Below, piece by piece: positions 18,041 through 27,486 of a DNA stretch of 64,000 nucleotides; the stretch's first letter is position 1; every line of letters starts with the position of its first letter. The stretch spans positions 62,001 to 126,000 of the forward strand of contig JAAVFD010000023.1 of assembly GCA_014800945.1 (NCBI GenBank). The letters are read 5' to 3'. The position numbers were made by a program, and so were the translations under genes. The notes beneath the pieces are model-generated. The model was given only the letters and a program-made list of their open reading frames with translations, searched no databases and had not been told where the DNA came from. This DNA is from Barnesiella sp. Its GTDB lineage: Bacteria; Bacteroidota; Bacteroidia; Bacteroidales; Muribaculaceae.

Positions 18041-18769
18041 ATGGCACAGATAGAACAATCAGACAAGGGTGGCAAGAAGAAAAAAGGCGCCCAGAAGAAA
18101 ATGTCTATCCATGTGGACTTTACTCCCATGGTTGACATGAATATGCTTCTGATTACGTTCTTTATGCTTTGTACCACAATGATTAAATCTCAGACCCTGC
18201 AAATTTCACTTCCTACCAATGAGAAGCTGGAGCAGCAGGATATGAGCAAAGCTAAAGAATCAGAAGCGATAACCCTCATCGTTGATACCGAGCGTAATGA
18301 AAACGGCGATATCAAGAAAGATGAAGAAGGTAAACCCCTGAACATCGTTTACTACTACGAGGGACAGGCTCAGATCGATACACTTACAGGTGCCTCTAAT
18401 ATTAAGAAAGAGACATTTGTTGGTAACGATGGAACTGTTCAGCGTGGTATCCGCAAGATCCTCCATGACCGCAACAAGCAGGTACTTGCAAAAATTGACG
18501 TTCTTAAAGAGCAGTGGCGCAACAAAGAGCTCCACCCTAATAAGGATCTCAACGACAGCATCTATCAGGCAAGAGCAAAAGAGTACAGAAATGACTCTAC
18601 ACTCACTCGTCCTATCGTGGTCATAAAGGCAACTCCCCAGGCTTCTTGGGAAAGCCTTATAAGCGCACTTGACGAAATGCAGATCAATCATATCTCACGC
18701 TATCAGATCGATAATATGAATCGTAATGACTCGCTTATGATTGACGGTTATAATCGTGCAAACAGGTGA
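18041..18769 (+). CDS. exbD: ExbD family biopolymer transporter (second copy)
   Basis: 242 residues. A Lys-rich tail comes first, then DFTPMVDMNMLLITFFMLCTT with the conserved membrane Asp32. The long periplasmic domain contains a charged insertion (about 75-140) not seen in proteobacterial ExbD. Paired, dissimilar ExbD proteins next to ExbB and TonB are common in Bacteroidota. Motor stoichiometry suggests an ExbD heterodimer, but that is inference. The C-terminal part (VVIKATPQASWESLISALDEMQ) is the conserved ExbD/TolR fold. Confidence 0.92.
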   Translation: MAQIEQSDKGGKKKKGAQKKMSIHVDFTPMVDMNMLLITFFMLCTTMIKSQTLQISLPTNEKLEQQDMSKAKESEAITLIVDTERNENGDIKKDEEGKPLNIVYYYEGQAQIDTLTGASNIKKETFVGNDGTVQRGIRKILHDRNKQVLAKIDVLKEQWRNKELHPNKDLNDSIYQARAKEYRNDSTLTRPIVVIKATPQASWESLISALDEMQINHISRYQIDNMNRNDSLMIDGYNRANR

Positions 18770-18813
18770 TTATTTGATGTAAGATATATATTAACTTTAA
18801 AAGCTTAGAAAAA

Positions 18814-19665
18814 ATGGCAAAAGATGTAGATCTTTCATCAAAAGAGTGGCGCGACATTATTTTTGAAGGCAAGAATAAGGAGTATGGTGCATATAAACTC
18901 CGTCAGGAATCTAATGCCCGTCACAATAAAGCAATGTTAGTTATTATCATTGTGCTTGCTATCGTTGCCGCTCTCGCTTTCCTTGTAAACACTGTAATCA
19001 AGGCGGCTGAGGCTCGCCCGGAGGATACAGGTGAACAGGTTCTCGCCGAACTCGTTGTTAACGAAGAACCCGAACCGGAACCCGAAGAAGAGCAGCAGCG
19101 CATAGAGGAGCCGCAACCTGAAGTAATCAAAGAGGAACTTCTCAATACCGTTAAATCCGCTGAAATCGCAATCGTGCCTGACGAAGAGGCAGAAGAGATT
19201 AAGAGCCAGGATGAAATGAAAGAAGATGACCGCGCTATCGGTGCAGTTAATGAGGACCGTGGTGTTGACGACATCATCAATGCTCAGGAGCATAAGGATG
19301 TTGTGGTTGTTGAAGAGAAGAAACCTGAACATGATGACAACTATGTGTTTGAAGCTGTTGAACAGGAAGCTAAGTTCCCTGGTGGTGACAAAGCTCTTAT
19401 TGATTGGCTTGGTAGTCACACCAATTATCCTCAGACAGCACTTGACAATGGTGTTCAGGGTACAGTTCGCGTTCGTTTCGTTGTTAAGAAAGATGGTACT
19501 ATAGGTGATGCAAAAGTGCTCAAACCTATTGATCCCGCACTTGATAAAGAAGCTCTGCGAGTTGTAAAGAGCCTGCCGAAGTTTATTCCCGGCAAGATGA
19601 ACGGACATGCAGTGAACTGTTACTTTACAGTGCCTGTAAGATTCCGAATCGTTAACCAGGGCTAA
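18814..19665 (+). CDS. tonB: TonB energy transducer
   Basis: 283 residues. The cytoplasmic N-terminus has the Bacteroidota TonB signature (LSSKEWRDIIFEGKNKEYGAYKLR, about 5-28). One membrane helix follows at about 39-60, then a Glu/Pro-rich periplasm-spanning segment (EPEPEPEEE at about 85-93) and a C-terminal TonB domain starting at FPGGDKALIDWL and including VQGTVRVRFVVKKDGTIGDAKVL. It transmits motor force to outer-membrane receptors. Last gene of the operon, ended by a strong terminator at 19685. Confidence 0.96.
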   Translation: MAKDVDLSSKEWRDIIFEGKNKEYGAYKLRQESNARHNKAMLVIIIVLAIVAALAFLVNTVIKAAEARPEDTGEQVLAELVVNEEPEPEPEEEQQRIEEPQPEVIKEELLNTVKSAEIAIVPDEEAEEIKSQDEMKEDDRAIGAVNEDRGVDDIINAQEHKDVVVVEEKKPEHDDNYVFEAVEQEAKFPGGDKALIDWLGSHTNYPQTALDNGVQGTVRVRFVVKKDGTIGDAKVLKPIDPALDKEALRVVKSLPKFIPGKMNGHAVNCYFTVPVRFRIVNQG

Positions 19666-19684
19666 TATTATCTAATTATTATGA

Positions 19685-19720
19685 TAGGGCGATGAAATAT
19701 TTCATCGCCCTATTTTTTTT
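19685..19720 (+). terminator. strong Rho-independent terminator of the exb-tonB operon
   Basis: A perfect 28-base palindrome (19685-19712, 14-bp arms) is followed by an uninterrupted run of eight T. Confidence 0.92.
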
Positions 19721-19840
19721 GGGGTTAACTATTAGCGGAGAAACTGAATAGTAACCGATTTGCTTTGAGTAAGGTTTAGATACAAATACTGATAATTATA
19801 TTCATTGATTTTTCAGGTGCCAATTCATAGATGGCAACAA

Positions 19841-19872
19841 AAAATGGTGCGCTTTTTGAAGCGCACCATTTT
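19841..19872 (-). terminator. Rho-independent terminator of dnaJ
   Basis: Perfect 14-bp inverted repeat (19841-19854 with 19859-19872), 4-base loop. On the minus strand the stem's own A/T end and following bases give a short T tract. It lies 19 bases after the dnaJ stop. Confidence 0.8.
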
Positions 19873-19890
19873 ATACAGTTTGTTATCAAA

Positions 19891-21063
19891 TTAGTCAAAA
19901 ATATGCCGCAGTTTACTGAAAATACGGTTTTTTACGCTCTCAGTCGGCACCATATTGGGCTTGTCTTTAAGCTCTTCAATGGTTTTCTTCTCATCGTCGC
20001 TCAGATTTTCAGGCACATAAACCATAACATTAACAAGTTCATCACCTGTTCCTGAACCATCTGTGGAGGGGAGACCTTTGCCACGCAGACGCAAAATCTT
20101 GCCCGGTTGGGTTCCAGGAGCAATTTTAAGTCTTGCTCTTCCGCTGATAGTCGGTACTTCGGCAGTTCCTCCGAGGGCAGCTGTCGGGAAATCAAGCATT
20201 AGATTATATATCACATCATTTCCATCTCTAATGAGTTCCGGATGCTTTATTTCTTCAATAACAACCAACAAGTCACCGTTTATGCCACCGTGCATCGGGG
20301 CATTACCTTTACCTTTGACTGTGAGAACCATGCCATCGCTCACTCCGGCGGGGATGTTGAAGGAAACTGTCTGTTCTTTGTGCTCAACTCCGGTACCGTT
20401 GCAATAGTGGCATTTCTCAGTTATAATCTTTCCTTCGCCGTTACATTCCGGACAAACGGCTGCGCTCTGCGACATTCCGAAAATTGTCTGTTGGGCGCGA
20501 AGCACAGTTCCGGTACCATTACAAGTAGGGCAAGTGTGGAACGATGTGCCATCTTTGGCACCTGTTCCATTACAATGATCATCCTTGGCAAATGCTTTAA
20601 GTTTAAGGGTTTTTGAAACACCCTTGGCAATATCTTCCAGAGATAGTTTCAGTGTTATTCTCAAATCATCGCCTTTGCGCTGACGCTTGCGCGGTCTTCC
20701 ACCGGCTGCACTTGCGAAATTGCCCATGTCAAATCCGCCTCTGCCTCCGAAAATATCACCGAATGCCGAGAATATATCGTCCATAGACATTCCACCGGAG
20801 CTGTAGTAACCACCGCCTCCTCCACCAGGGAATCCCTGGGGACCCATGGAGTGTCCAAACTGGTCATATTTCTGACGCTTATCGGGGTCGGAAAGCACAT
20901 CATAGGCTTCAGCTGCCTCCTTGAACTTCTCCTCAGCCTCTTTGTCACCCGGATTTTTATCCGGATGGTATTTTATTGCAAGCTTTCTATATGCTTTTTT
21001 GAGTTCATCGGCTGTTGCCGACTTGGAAACTCCAAGCACTTCATAGTAATCTCTCTTATCCAT
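19891..21063 (-). CDS. dnaJ: chaperone DnaJ (Hsp40), atypical first zinc motif
   Basis: 390 residues. J-domain with HPD at 33-35, Gly/Phe/Tyr-rich linker 71-125, cysteine-rich domain 160-225 and C-terminal substrate-binding sheets. Three of the four CxxCxGxG repeats are intact (178-185, 204-211, 218-225). The first reads DDHCNGTG, so Asp161 replaces its first Cys and only seven of eight zinc ligands remain. It stimulates DnaK ATPase and hands over clients. grpE lies 25 bases upstream, so the two are probably co-transcribed. DnaK is not in this window. Confidence 0.96.
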   Translation of the reverse strand: MDKRDYYEVLGVSKSATADELKKAYRKLAIKYHPDKNPGDKEAEEKFKEAAEAYDVLSDPDKRQKYDQFGHSMGPQGFPGGGGGGYYSSGGMSMDDIFSAFGDIFGGRGGFDMGNFASAAGGRPRKRQRKGDDLRITLKLSLEDIAKGVSKTLKLKAFAKDDHCNGTGAKDGTSFHTCPTCNGTGTVLRAQQTIFGMSQSAAVCPECNGEGKIITEKCHYCNGTGVEHKEQTVSFNIPAGVSDGMVLTVKGKGNAPMHGGINGDLLVVIEEIKHPELIRDGNDVIYNLMLDFPTAALGGTAEVPTISGRARLKIAPGTQPGKILRLRGKGLPSTDGSGTGDELVNVMVYVPENLSDDEKKTIEELKDKPNMVPTESVKNRIFSKLRHIFD

Positions 21064-21088
21064 CGGGATGAGTGTTTATTTATCAGAA

Positions 21089-21700
21089 TTATTGTGCAAC
21101 AACCACTTTAGCGTGACGAAGCACTTTATCATTTATGGTATAACCCTTGGTGGGTGTGTCAATTACCTTGCCCTTGCTATCTTCATCTTGAGCTGGCACC
21201 ATAGCGATTGCCTCGTGCATGTCGGGGTTGAATTCTGTGCCGGTGCTTTCAATAGCTTTTACACCGTTCTGTTCAAGGTACTTGACAAGTTTATTGTATA
21301 TAAGTTCCATGCCCTCTCTCAGAGCCTGTGGGTCATCGGTTGTTTTGTTGGCTTCAATACCTCTTTCAAAATCATCAACGATAGGCAATATACCTTTCAT
21401 TGCTGATTCACCGGCATTCTTTATTATGTCACTCTTTTCTTTGAGGGTGCGTTTACGGAAATTATCAAACTCCGCCATTAGGAAGAGATATTCCTTCTTC
21501 TCTTTCTCAACTTTCAGCTTTTCTTCAGCAAGTTGCTTGGCAAGAGCGTCTATTTCACTCATCTCGGCATTTTCAATATCCTCTGCTGATTCATTCTCCT
21601 CAGCTGCTTCGGGTACGTTATCCATCACTCCGGCAACATCTTCTGCCGGGTCAAAGGGTTCTTTGCCAATTTTTTCTTTGTTTTCAGAATTGTCACTCAT
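21089..21700 (-). CDS. grpE: nucleotide exchange factor GrpE
   Basis: 203 residues from the MSDNSENKEK start. A longer in-frame reading from 21748 adds 16 residues that do not look like GrpE. The acidic N-terminus and long coiled coil (about 55-105: LAKQLAEEKLKVEKEKKEYLFLMAEFDNFRKRT) are followed by the C-terminal beta wing with GTEFNPDMHEAIAMVP. It releases ADP from DnaK and forms a chaperone operon with dnaJ. No CIRCE element or hrcA is visible upstream. Confidence 0.95.
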   Translation of the reverse strand: MSDNSENKEKIGKEPFDPAEDVAGVMDNVPEAAEENESAEDIENAEMSEIDALAKQLAEEKLKVEKEKKEYLFLMAEFDNFRKRTLKEKSDIIKNAGESAMKGILPIVDDFERGIEANKTTDDPQALREGMELIYNKLVKYLEQNGVKAIESTGTEFNPDMHEAIAMVPAQDEDSKGKVIDTPTKGYTINDKVLRHAKVVVAQ

Positions 21701-21825
21701 GACCATGTATATTTTTTTGTTATTATAATCACTTTTAACCGAAAGCATTCAAAAATCCTGCCAAACAGTTACTCTTGATGTCTCGGTATATAATTTGATA
21801 ACAAAAACCACGGGATAACGTTCAA

Positions 21826-22659
21826 TTATTGTAGCAGAGATGTGAATATGTCACAATCGGGAAAGTCCTTTTTAAGAGATTCTGACAAAATGTCACTTTC
21901 GGAGGAAAAAATGCCGAATACCGATGAGCCGGAACCTGACATAGATGCATAAAGAGCACCTATATTATATAAGGTGTCTTTAATTGCTCGTATTTCCTCG
22001 AATTCAGTGAATACTGATTTTTCAAAATCATTAATTATCTTGCCTGACCATAGTTCCGGGCTCAACTCATCAAACAATTCCATCAGAGTAACCGCAGGCT
22101 TCATGGGAGTTACTCCAGAATAAGCTTTTGCGGTTGGAACACTAACCGGTGGTTTAACAATTACTATGCGGTAACCCTTAAGAGATAAATCAATCTCTGC
22201 CAGTTCTGTACCGATTCCGGTGGCAAGCATTGGTGTGTTATAAATGAAGAATGGACAGTCCGCACCTATTTCAGAGGCACATTCTGCGAGAAATTCCCTG
22301 GATAGGTCAAGACTGAAAAGCTCATTAAGTGCCGTGAGAGTAAATGCCGCATCAGACGATCCACCACCCAAACCGGCTCCGTCAGGGATAATCTTGTGAA
22401 GAAAGATATCCACAGGAGGAAGGGGAACTCTTCTGTCAAGAGCTTTGTAAGCTTTCATTACGAGATTTTTGTCAGGTGGGCACGCTACTTGTCTGCCGGA
22501 TGTTGTCAGGGTCGTTTCAGTTCCCGAAGCAGGCACTATTTCAAGAATGTCGGTCCATGGGACCGGATACATTACAGATTCAATATTATGGTATCCGTCC
22601 GAGCGTTTGTCAATTATGTTAAGTCCGAGATTAATTTTAGCGTTGGGAAAAACAATCAT
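21826..22659 (-). CDS. ispE: 4-diphosphocytidyl-2-C-methyl-D-erythritol kinase
   Basis: 277 residues. A GHMP-family kinase of the MEP isoprenoid pathway that phosphorylates CDP-ME at the 2-OH. The ATP-binding glycine loop is GAGLGGGSSDAAF (about 94-106). The N-terminal FPNAKINLGLNI and the C-terminal MSGSGSSVFGIF are both family hallmarks. It is divergent from dnaB. A 126-base gap separates it from the grpE start, so shared transcription with grpE-dnaJ is uncertain. Confidence 0.95.
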   Translation of the reverse strand: MIVFPNAKINLGLNIIDKRSDGYHNIESVMYPVPWTDILEIVPASGTETTLTTSGRQVACPPDKNLVMKAYKALDRRVPLPPVDIFLHKIIPDGAGLGGGSSDAAFTLTALNELFSLDLSREFLAECASEIGADCPFFIYNTPMLATGIGTELAEIDLSLKGYRIVIVKPPVSVPTAKAYSGVTPMKPAVTLMELFDELSPELWSGKIINDFEKSVFTEFEEIRAIKDTLYNIGALYASMSGSGSSVFGIFSSESDILSESLKKDFPDCDIFTSLLQ

Positions 22660-22706
22660 GTTTATAAGTGTTCAATAACTTGACATTATTATCTCGGGCG
22701 AAATTA

Positions 22707-22726
22707 GCAAATTTCAATAAATTTGC
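22707..22726. promoter_or_regulatory. inverted repeat and dnaB -7 element between ispE and dnaB
   Basis: A 7-bp perfect inverted repeat (22707-22713 with 22720-22726) lies in the 85-base divergent interval. Its right half overlaps TAAATTTG (22718-22725), a -7 match for dnaB whose ATG is 20 bases downstream. No good TTTG partner is seen at -33. Confidence 0.35.
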
Positions 22727-22744
22727 AGAAAATACTTGAAATAA

Positions 22745-24295
22745 ATGGCAACCCACGATCAGAACAAATCAAATTTTAACCGTAAATCAAAACCGGTAAT
22801 CCAGGATCTGGGAGGAAGGATACCTCCGAGAGATAAAGATCTTGAGGAAGCAGTGCTCGGAGCACTTATGCTTGAAAAAGATGCATACACTATTGTTTGT
22901 GATCTTCTGAAGCCGGAGTGTTTCTACGAACCGGCCCACAGTAAGATTTATGAAGCGATACAGCACCTCGGGGCGGCGCAGAAACCTATCGATATGCTTA
23001 CTGTTACCGAACAGCTTCGACTTGACGGAAATCTTGATGAAGTTGGAGGACCGGTTTATATAAGTGAACTAACTTCAAGGGTGCTCAGCGGTGCCAACGT
23101 TGAATATCATGCACGAATTGTTGCGCAGAAATATCTTGCCAGAGAACTCATTTCATTTGCATCAGAAATAGAGAGCAAGGCTTTTGACGAAAGCAATGAT
23201 GTTGATGATCTTCTTCAGGCTGCCGAGGGTAAGCTATTTGAAATTTCTCAGAGAAATGTAAAGAAAGATGTTACACAGATTGACCCCGTAATCGGTCAGG
23301 CTATTATACAGATTCAGGCGAGTGCCAATAGGGCTTCCGGTTTGAGCGGACTGGAAAGTGGATACCACGAACTTGATAAGCTCACTTCCGGATGGCAGAA
23401 CTCAGACCTGATTATTATTGCTGCTCGTCCTGCAATGGGTAAAACAGCTTTTGTGCTGTCAATGGCTAAGAATATGGCTGTTACATATAATACCCCTATT
23501 GCGATTTTCTCTCTTGAAATGTCAAACCTGCAGCTTGTAAACCGTTTGATAAGTAATGTGTGTGAACTCGGTGGCGAAAAAATTAAAAGCGGTCAGCTTA
23601 CCCCGGTGGAATGGGACCAGCTGATGAGTAGAATTAAGAAACTGTACGGTGCGCCACTGTATATCGATGACACTCCCTCTCTTTCTATTTTTGAACTCCG
23701 CACAAAAGCGCGCCGCCTTGTAAGGGAGCACGATGTGAAATTCATCATCATTGACTATTTGCAGCTAATGAATGCATCTGGTATGAGATTCGGAAGCCGT
23801 GAGCAGGAGGTGAGTATGATTTCGCGTTCGCTCAAGCAGCTTGCCAAGGAACTCAACATCCCCATTGTAGCCCTCTCGCAGCTTAACCGAAGTGTTGAAA
23901 GCCGAGGTAAAGATGATGATAAGAACGGAAAACGCCCTCAGTTGAGTGACCTCCGTGAGAGTGGTGCCATTGAGCAGGATGCCGATATCGTTTGCTTTAT
24001 TCACCGTCCTGAATACTACTTACGCTCAGATGTTGATTCAGAAGGTAATGATATAAGAGGTCTTGCGGAATTCATTGTGGCTAAACACCGTAGTGGTAAG
24101 GTTGACGATGTTAAAATGCGGTTTAGAAAAGAATTTGCTCGTTTTGAAAACTGGGATGAGAGCCCGGTTATGATGGCATCTTCAGTAGGAAGCAGAATGA
24201 ATAGTGGAGCGGCTGATTCTGTTGGAGTTTCCTCTTTTGAAGGTGGCACTGCTGATTTTCTTTCCGGCCCGAGTGATGAAACACCACCTTTTTAA
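22745..24295 (+). CDS. dnaB: replicative DNA helicase DnaB
   Basis: 516 residues. The hexameric helicase unwinds DNA at the replication fork. The N-terminal scaffold domain opens GGRIPPRDKDLEEAVLGALML. The RecA-like motor has Walker A RPAMGKTAF (about 227-235), Walker B FIIIDYLQLM and the loop LSQLNRSVESR. No intein interrupts it. The C-terminal 35 residues are low-complexity Ser/Gly-rich. It reads away from ispE. Confidence 0.97.
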   Translation: MATHDQNKSNFNRKSKPVIQDLGGRIPPRDKDLEEAVLGALMLEKDAYTIVCDLLKPECFYEPAHSKIYEAIQHLGAAQKPIDMLTVTEQLRLDGNLDEVGGPVYISELTSRVLSGANVEYHARIVAQKYLARELISFASEIESKAFDESNDVDDLLQAAEGKLFEISQRNVKKDVTQIDPVIGQAIIQIQASANRASGLSGLESGYHELDKLTSGWQNSDLIIIAARPAMGKTAFVLSMAKNMAVTYNTPIAIFSLEMSNLQLVNRLISNVCELGGEKIKSGQLTPVEWDQLMSRIKKLYGAPLYIDDTPSLSIFELRTKARRLVREHDVKFIIIDYLQLMNASGMRFGSREQEVSMISRSLKQLAKELNIPIVALSQLNRSVESRGKDDDKNGKRPQLSDLRESGAIEQDADIVCFIHRPEYYLRSDVDSEGNDIRGLAEFIVAKHRSGKVDDVKMRFRKEFARFENWDESPVMMASSVGSRMNSGAADSVGVSSFEGGTADFLSGPSDETPPF

Positions 24296-24303
24296 TATAT
24301 TTG
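24296..24303 (+). promoter_or_regulatory. -7 element for the leucine-rich-repeat gene
   Basis: TATATTTG matches TAnnTTTG immediately after the dnaB stop. No TTTG is found at the right distance upstream. It would give a 5' leader of about 100 bases before the ATG at 24412. Confidence 0.3.
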
Positions 24304-24411
24304 TAAGTGGTTGCGAAGATTATGATATAATATTAAAATTAGTTAAAATTGAAAACCATATTTAACGAACCGTTGTTCAACTTATAAACAAATTTAATTC
24401 ATCAACAAGTT

Positions 24412-25485
24412 ATGAAAAAAGTTCTATTACTTCTCGCCCTCGCGCTCGGTTGCACGACGGCTTTCGCCCAAAATCTTGATAAGAACGAAGCAAAGCAGCT
24501 AAAGGCTTTCCTTACCCAGACATCAGAAAAAGGCACAACCAACGCTCAAGAGCTTAAGGTTTCAGATATCAAATCACTCGGAGCTATTGAAGGTGTTACC
24601 GTTGTTAACGGTCACGTGACCGCTATTGAGTGGAAAGATAAAAAACTCGCAGGTAACCTTGCACTGAATGGTTTCAGCCAGCTCGCTAAAGTTGATGTTA
24701 GCCGCAATAAACTAACAGGATTTGCAGTAACCAATGCTCCCGCTCTTACACAAGTTAATGCCTCACGTAATGTTCTCGGCACATTTGATATCACCGGATG
24801 TCCTGAAATTACCGAGCTTACTCTTTACAAAAACCGTCTGAGTGATGTTAATCTCGGTGCGGATGTATTTACCAAAACTGCGAAACTCAAAAAGCTTAAC
24901 GTAAGCAATAACCTTTTTGTTGATCTTAATGTTAGCGGTGTTACAAGCCTTCAGACTCTTAACTGTCAAGGCAACAACCTCGAAACACTTATGATTACCG
25001 GTTGCACAGGTCTTAAGAACCTATACTGCGGATACAATAAGCTTACAAGCCTTAATCTCGCAGGTGTTGAAAATCTTCAGAACCTTAACCTTGACGATAA
25101 CGAAATCTCTACAATGATAGTGTCCGGTCTTCCCCAGCTCAGCACTCTCATCTGCTCAGATAATAATATGGTCACACTCAGCCTTCGCGACTGTAAGAAC
25201 CTTTTCGACTTGGTTTGCTCTTACAATGACCTTACCACTCTCGATGTAACTCAGTGCCCCAACCTACAGTTCGTGGACTGCTCTTACAACGACCTCACCA
25301 GTCTGACACTTTCAAGCCAGTACTTCCTCCAGCGTCTGCTTTGCAACAACAACCAGCTCACAACTCTTGATGTTTCTTTCGACCAGGCTCTGGTATATGT
25401 TAACTGCCGTTACAACCAGATTATTGACCTCCGCACAGAAGCTTGCCCCAACCTTCGCATGGTGGCTTGCCAGTGGAACTACTAA
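24412..25485 (+). CDS. secreted leucine-rich-repeat protein
   Basis: 357 residues: signal peptide (1-20, cleaved after AFAQ), about 60 helical residues, then ten or more irregular LRR units of about 21-23 residues. Their pattern is xLxxLxCxxNxLxxLxLxxC (for example NLYCGYNKLTSLNL and FVDCSYNDLTSLTL), so the concave face alternates Cys and Asn ladders. The last unit runs to the C-terminus with no capping domain and no type IX secretion tail. It is likely periplasmic or surface exposed and protein-binding, with no specific target inferable. It ends at a strong terminator and is monocistronic. Confidence 0.85.
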   Translation: MKKVLLLLALALGCTTAFAQNLDKNEAKQLKAFLTQTSEKGTTNAQELKVSDIKSLGAIEGVTVVNGHVTAIEWKDKKLAGNLALNGFSQLAKVDVSRNKLTGFAVTNAPALTQVNASRNVLGTFDITGCPEITELTLYKNRLSDVNLGADVFTKTAKLKKLNVSNNLFVDLNVSGVTSLQTLNCQGNNLETLMITGCTGLKNLYCGYNKLTSLNLAGVENLQNLNLDDNEISTMIVSGLPQLSTLICSDNNMVTLSLRDCKNLFDLVCSYNDLTTLDVTQCPNLQFVDCSYNDLTSLTLSSQYFLQRLLCNNNQLTTLDVSFDQALVYVNCRYNQIIDLRTEACPNLRMVACQWNY

Positions 25486-25510
25486 TAATCTGCTGACATA
25501 AACGAATAGC

Positions 25511-25552
25511 CCGCGGGGCGCTGACTCCAAGTCTGCGTCCCGCGGTTTTTTT
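25511..25552 (+). terminator. Rho-independent terminator of the LRR gene
   Basis: GC-rich stem CCGCGGG (25511-25517) pairs with CCCGCGG (25539-25545), followed by seven T (25546-25552). The T tract also supplies the -33 box of the lepA promoter. Confidence 0.88.
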
Positions 25553-25580
25553 GCACACACAGCATTTTTGACTAATTTTG
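25550..25580 (+). promoter_or_regulatory. promoter of lepA
   Basis: TTTG (25550-25553), 19-base spacer, TAATTTTG (25573-25580), an exact consensus match. The -33 box overlaps the upstream terminator's T run. The ATG is at 25611, giving a leader of about 25 bases. Confidence 0.7.
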
Positions 25581-25610
25581 CACCGCAAACAAATTGAAAA
25601 TATTTTTTAG

Positions 25611-27398
25611 ATGAAGAATATTAGAAACTTCTGCATCATTGCTCATATAGATCATGGCAAGAGTACACTTGCTGATAGACTCCTTGAATACACAGACACT
25701 GTGGCGGCTAAAGATTTACAGGCACAAGTGCTTGATGATATGGAGTTGGAGCGTGAACGAGGCATAACGATTAAAAGCCACGCCATTCAGATGGATTATA
25801 CCCTTGAAGGCGAACGTTATGCGCTTAATCTGATTGACACTCCGGGGCATGTTGACTTTTCTTATGAAGTTTCACGTAGCATCGCTGCTTGTGAAGGCGC
25901 ACTTCTGATTGTTGATGCTTCACAGGGTATTCAGGCACAGACAATTTCCAATCTGTACATGGCTATTGACAATAATCTTGAAATTATACCCGTAATAAAC
26001 AAGATTGACCTCGATAGCGCCAAGCCTGAGGAGGTTGAAGACCAGATTATTGATTTGCTCGGATGTGACCGGGAGGATATTATTAGGGCAAGCGGCAAAA
26101 CCGGAGCCGGAGTGCCTGAGATTCTTGAGGCAATTATTAAGAGAGTACCTGCTCCGGTCGGCGACCCACATGCCCCTCTTCAGGCGCTGATATTTGACTC
26201 CGTTTTTAATCCGTTCCGTGGTATCATCGCATATTTTAAGATTGTTAACGGCACTATTCGCAAAAATGACTTTGTCAAGTTTGTGTCAACAGGCAAGGAA
26301 TATCATGCAGATGAAATAGGGGTGCTCAAAATGCAGATGTCACCTCGGGCTGAATTGTCCGCAGGTAATGTAGGCTATATTATTTCCGGCATCAAAACTT
26401 CTCGCGAAGTAAAAGTGGGTGATACCATTACCCACGTTGAGCGTCCGTGCACTGAAGCTATTGACGGATTTGAAGAGGTGAAACCCATGGTGTTTGCCGG
26501 TGTTTATCCCATTGAGACCGAAGATTTTGAAAATCTCAGAGCTTCTCTTGAAAAACTACAGCTGAATGATGCATCACTCACTTTCCAACCGGAGAGCTCC
26601 GCTGCTCTCGGTTTTGGATTCCGTTGCGGATTCCTCGGATTGCTTCACATGGAAATTATTCAGGAGCGACTTGGTAGGGAATTCGATATGGATGTTATTA
26701 CAACAGTTCCTAACGTGTCATATCGGGTTTATGACAAACGTGGCACGATGACCGAGGTACACAACCCTTCCGGTCTGCCTGATGCAACGCTGATTGACCA
26801 TATTGAAGAGCCTTATATCCGTGCTTCCATAATTACTGCTGCTGAGTTTATCGGACCTATAATGACACTTTGTCTCGGTAAAAGAGGCATTCTTGTGAAA
26901 CAGGAATATATTTCCGGCAATCGAATGGAAATGATTTTCGATATGCCGCTCGGAGAAATTGTTATAGATTTTTATGATAAGCTTAAAAGCATATCTAAAG
27001 GATATGCCTCATTTGACTATCACCTGCACGATTTCCGTGAATCAAAACTTGTGAAACTCGATATCCTCCTCAACGGAGAGAGTGTTGACGCACTCAGCAC
27101 ATTGACTCATGCAGACAACGCCGTGACTTTCGGACGCCGTATGTGTGAGAAACTAAAGGAGCTTATCCCGCGTCAGCAGTTCGACATAGCTATCCAGGCT
27201 GCCATTGGAGCCAAAATCATAGCTCGCGAAACCATCAAGGCGGTAAGAAAAGATGTCACCGCAAAATGTTATGGTGGTGATATATCGCGTAAACGCAAAC
27301 TTCTGGAAAAGCAGAAAAAAGGTAAAAAGCGCATGAAACAGATCGGTTCTGTTGAAGTGCCGCAAAAAGCGTTTCTTGCTGTCCTCAAACTTGACTGA
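25611..27398 (+). CDS. lepA: elongation factor 4 (LepA)
   Basis: 595 residues, the usual length. Translational GTPase associated with ribosome back-translocation and biogenesis. The G domain has [16 protein letters not shown] (11-26), the switch [18 protein letters not shown] and NKIDLDSA. Domains II and III follow, then the LepA-specific C-terminal domain containing [33 protein letters not shown]. It is transcribed alone. A weak hairpin (27418-27442) follows the stop but lacks a T run. Confidence 0.97.
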   Translation: MKNIRNFCIIAHIDHGKSTLADRLLEYTDTVAAKDLQAQVLDDMELERERGITIKSHAIQMDYTLEGERYALNLIDTPGHVDFSYEVSRSIAACEGALLIVDASQGIQAQTISNLYMAIDNNLEIIPVINKIDLDSAKPEEVEDQIIDLLGCDREDIIRASGKTGAGVPEILEAIIKRVPAPVGDPHAPLQALIFDSVFNPFRGIIAYFKIVNGTIRKNDFVKFVSTGKEYHADEIGVLKMQMSPRAELSAGNVGYIISGIKTSREVKVGDTITHVERPCTEAIDGFEEVKPMVFAGVYPIETEDFENLRASLEKLQLNDASLTFQPESSAALGFGFRCGFLGLLHMEIIQERLGREFDMDVITTVPNVSYRVYDKRGTMTEVHNPSGLPDATLIDHIEEPYIRASIITAAEFIGPIMTLCLGKRGILVKQEYISGNRMEMIFDMPLGEIVIDFYDKLKSISKGYASFDYHLHDFRESKLVKLDILLNGESVDALSTLTHADNAVTFGRRMCEKLKELIPRQQFDIAIQAAIGAKIIARETIKAVRKDVTAKCYGGDISRKRKLLEKQKKGKKRMKQIGSVEVPQKAFLAVLKLD

Positions 27399-27486
27399 TT
27401 AGAAACATTTTTATATTCCGGAAAAATCAACATTTTTTCCGGTTAAGTGTGATTTTATCAATATTATCTAACAAAAAGAAAAATAG

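Noticed and set aside
18937-19608. 223-codon minus-strand frame opposite tonB
   Set aside because: Antisense shadow; Phe/Cys-rich translation with no domain, while tonB on the other strand is complete and in an operon.
27418-27442. 9-bp hairpin after lepA
   Set aside because: Stem is mostly A/T and is not followed by a T run, so I would not call it a terminator.
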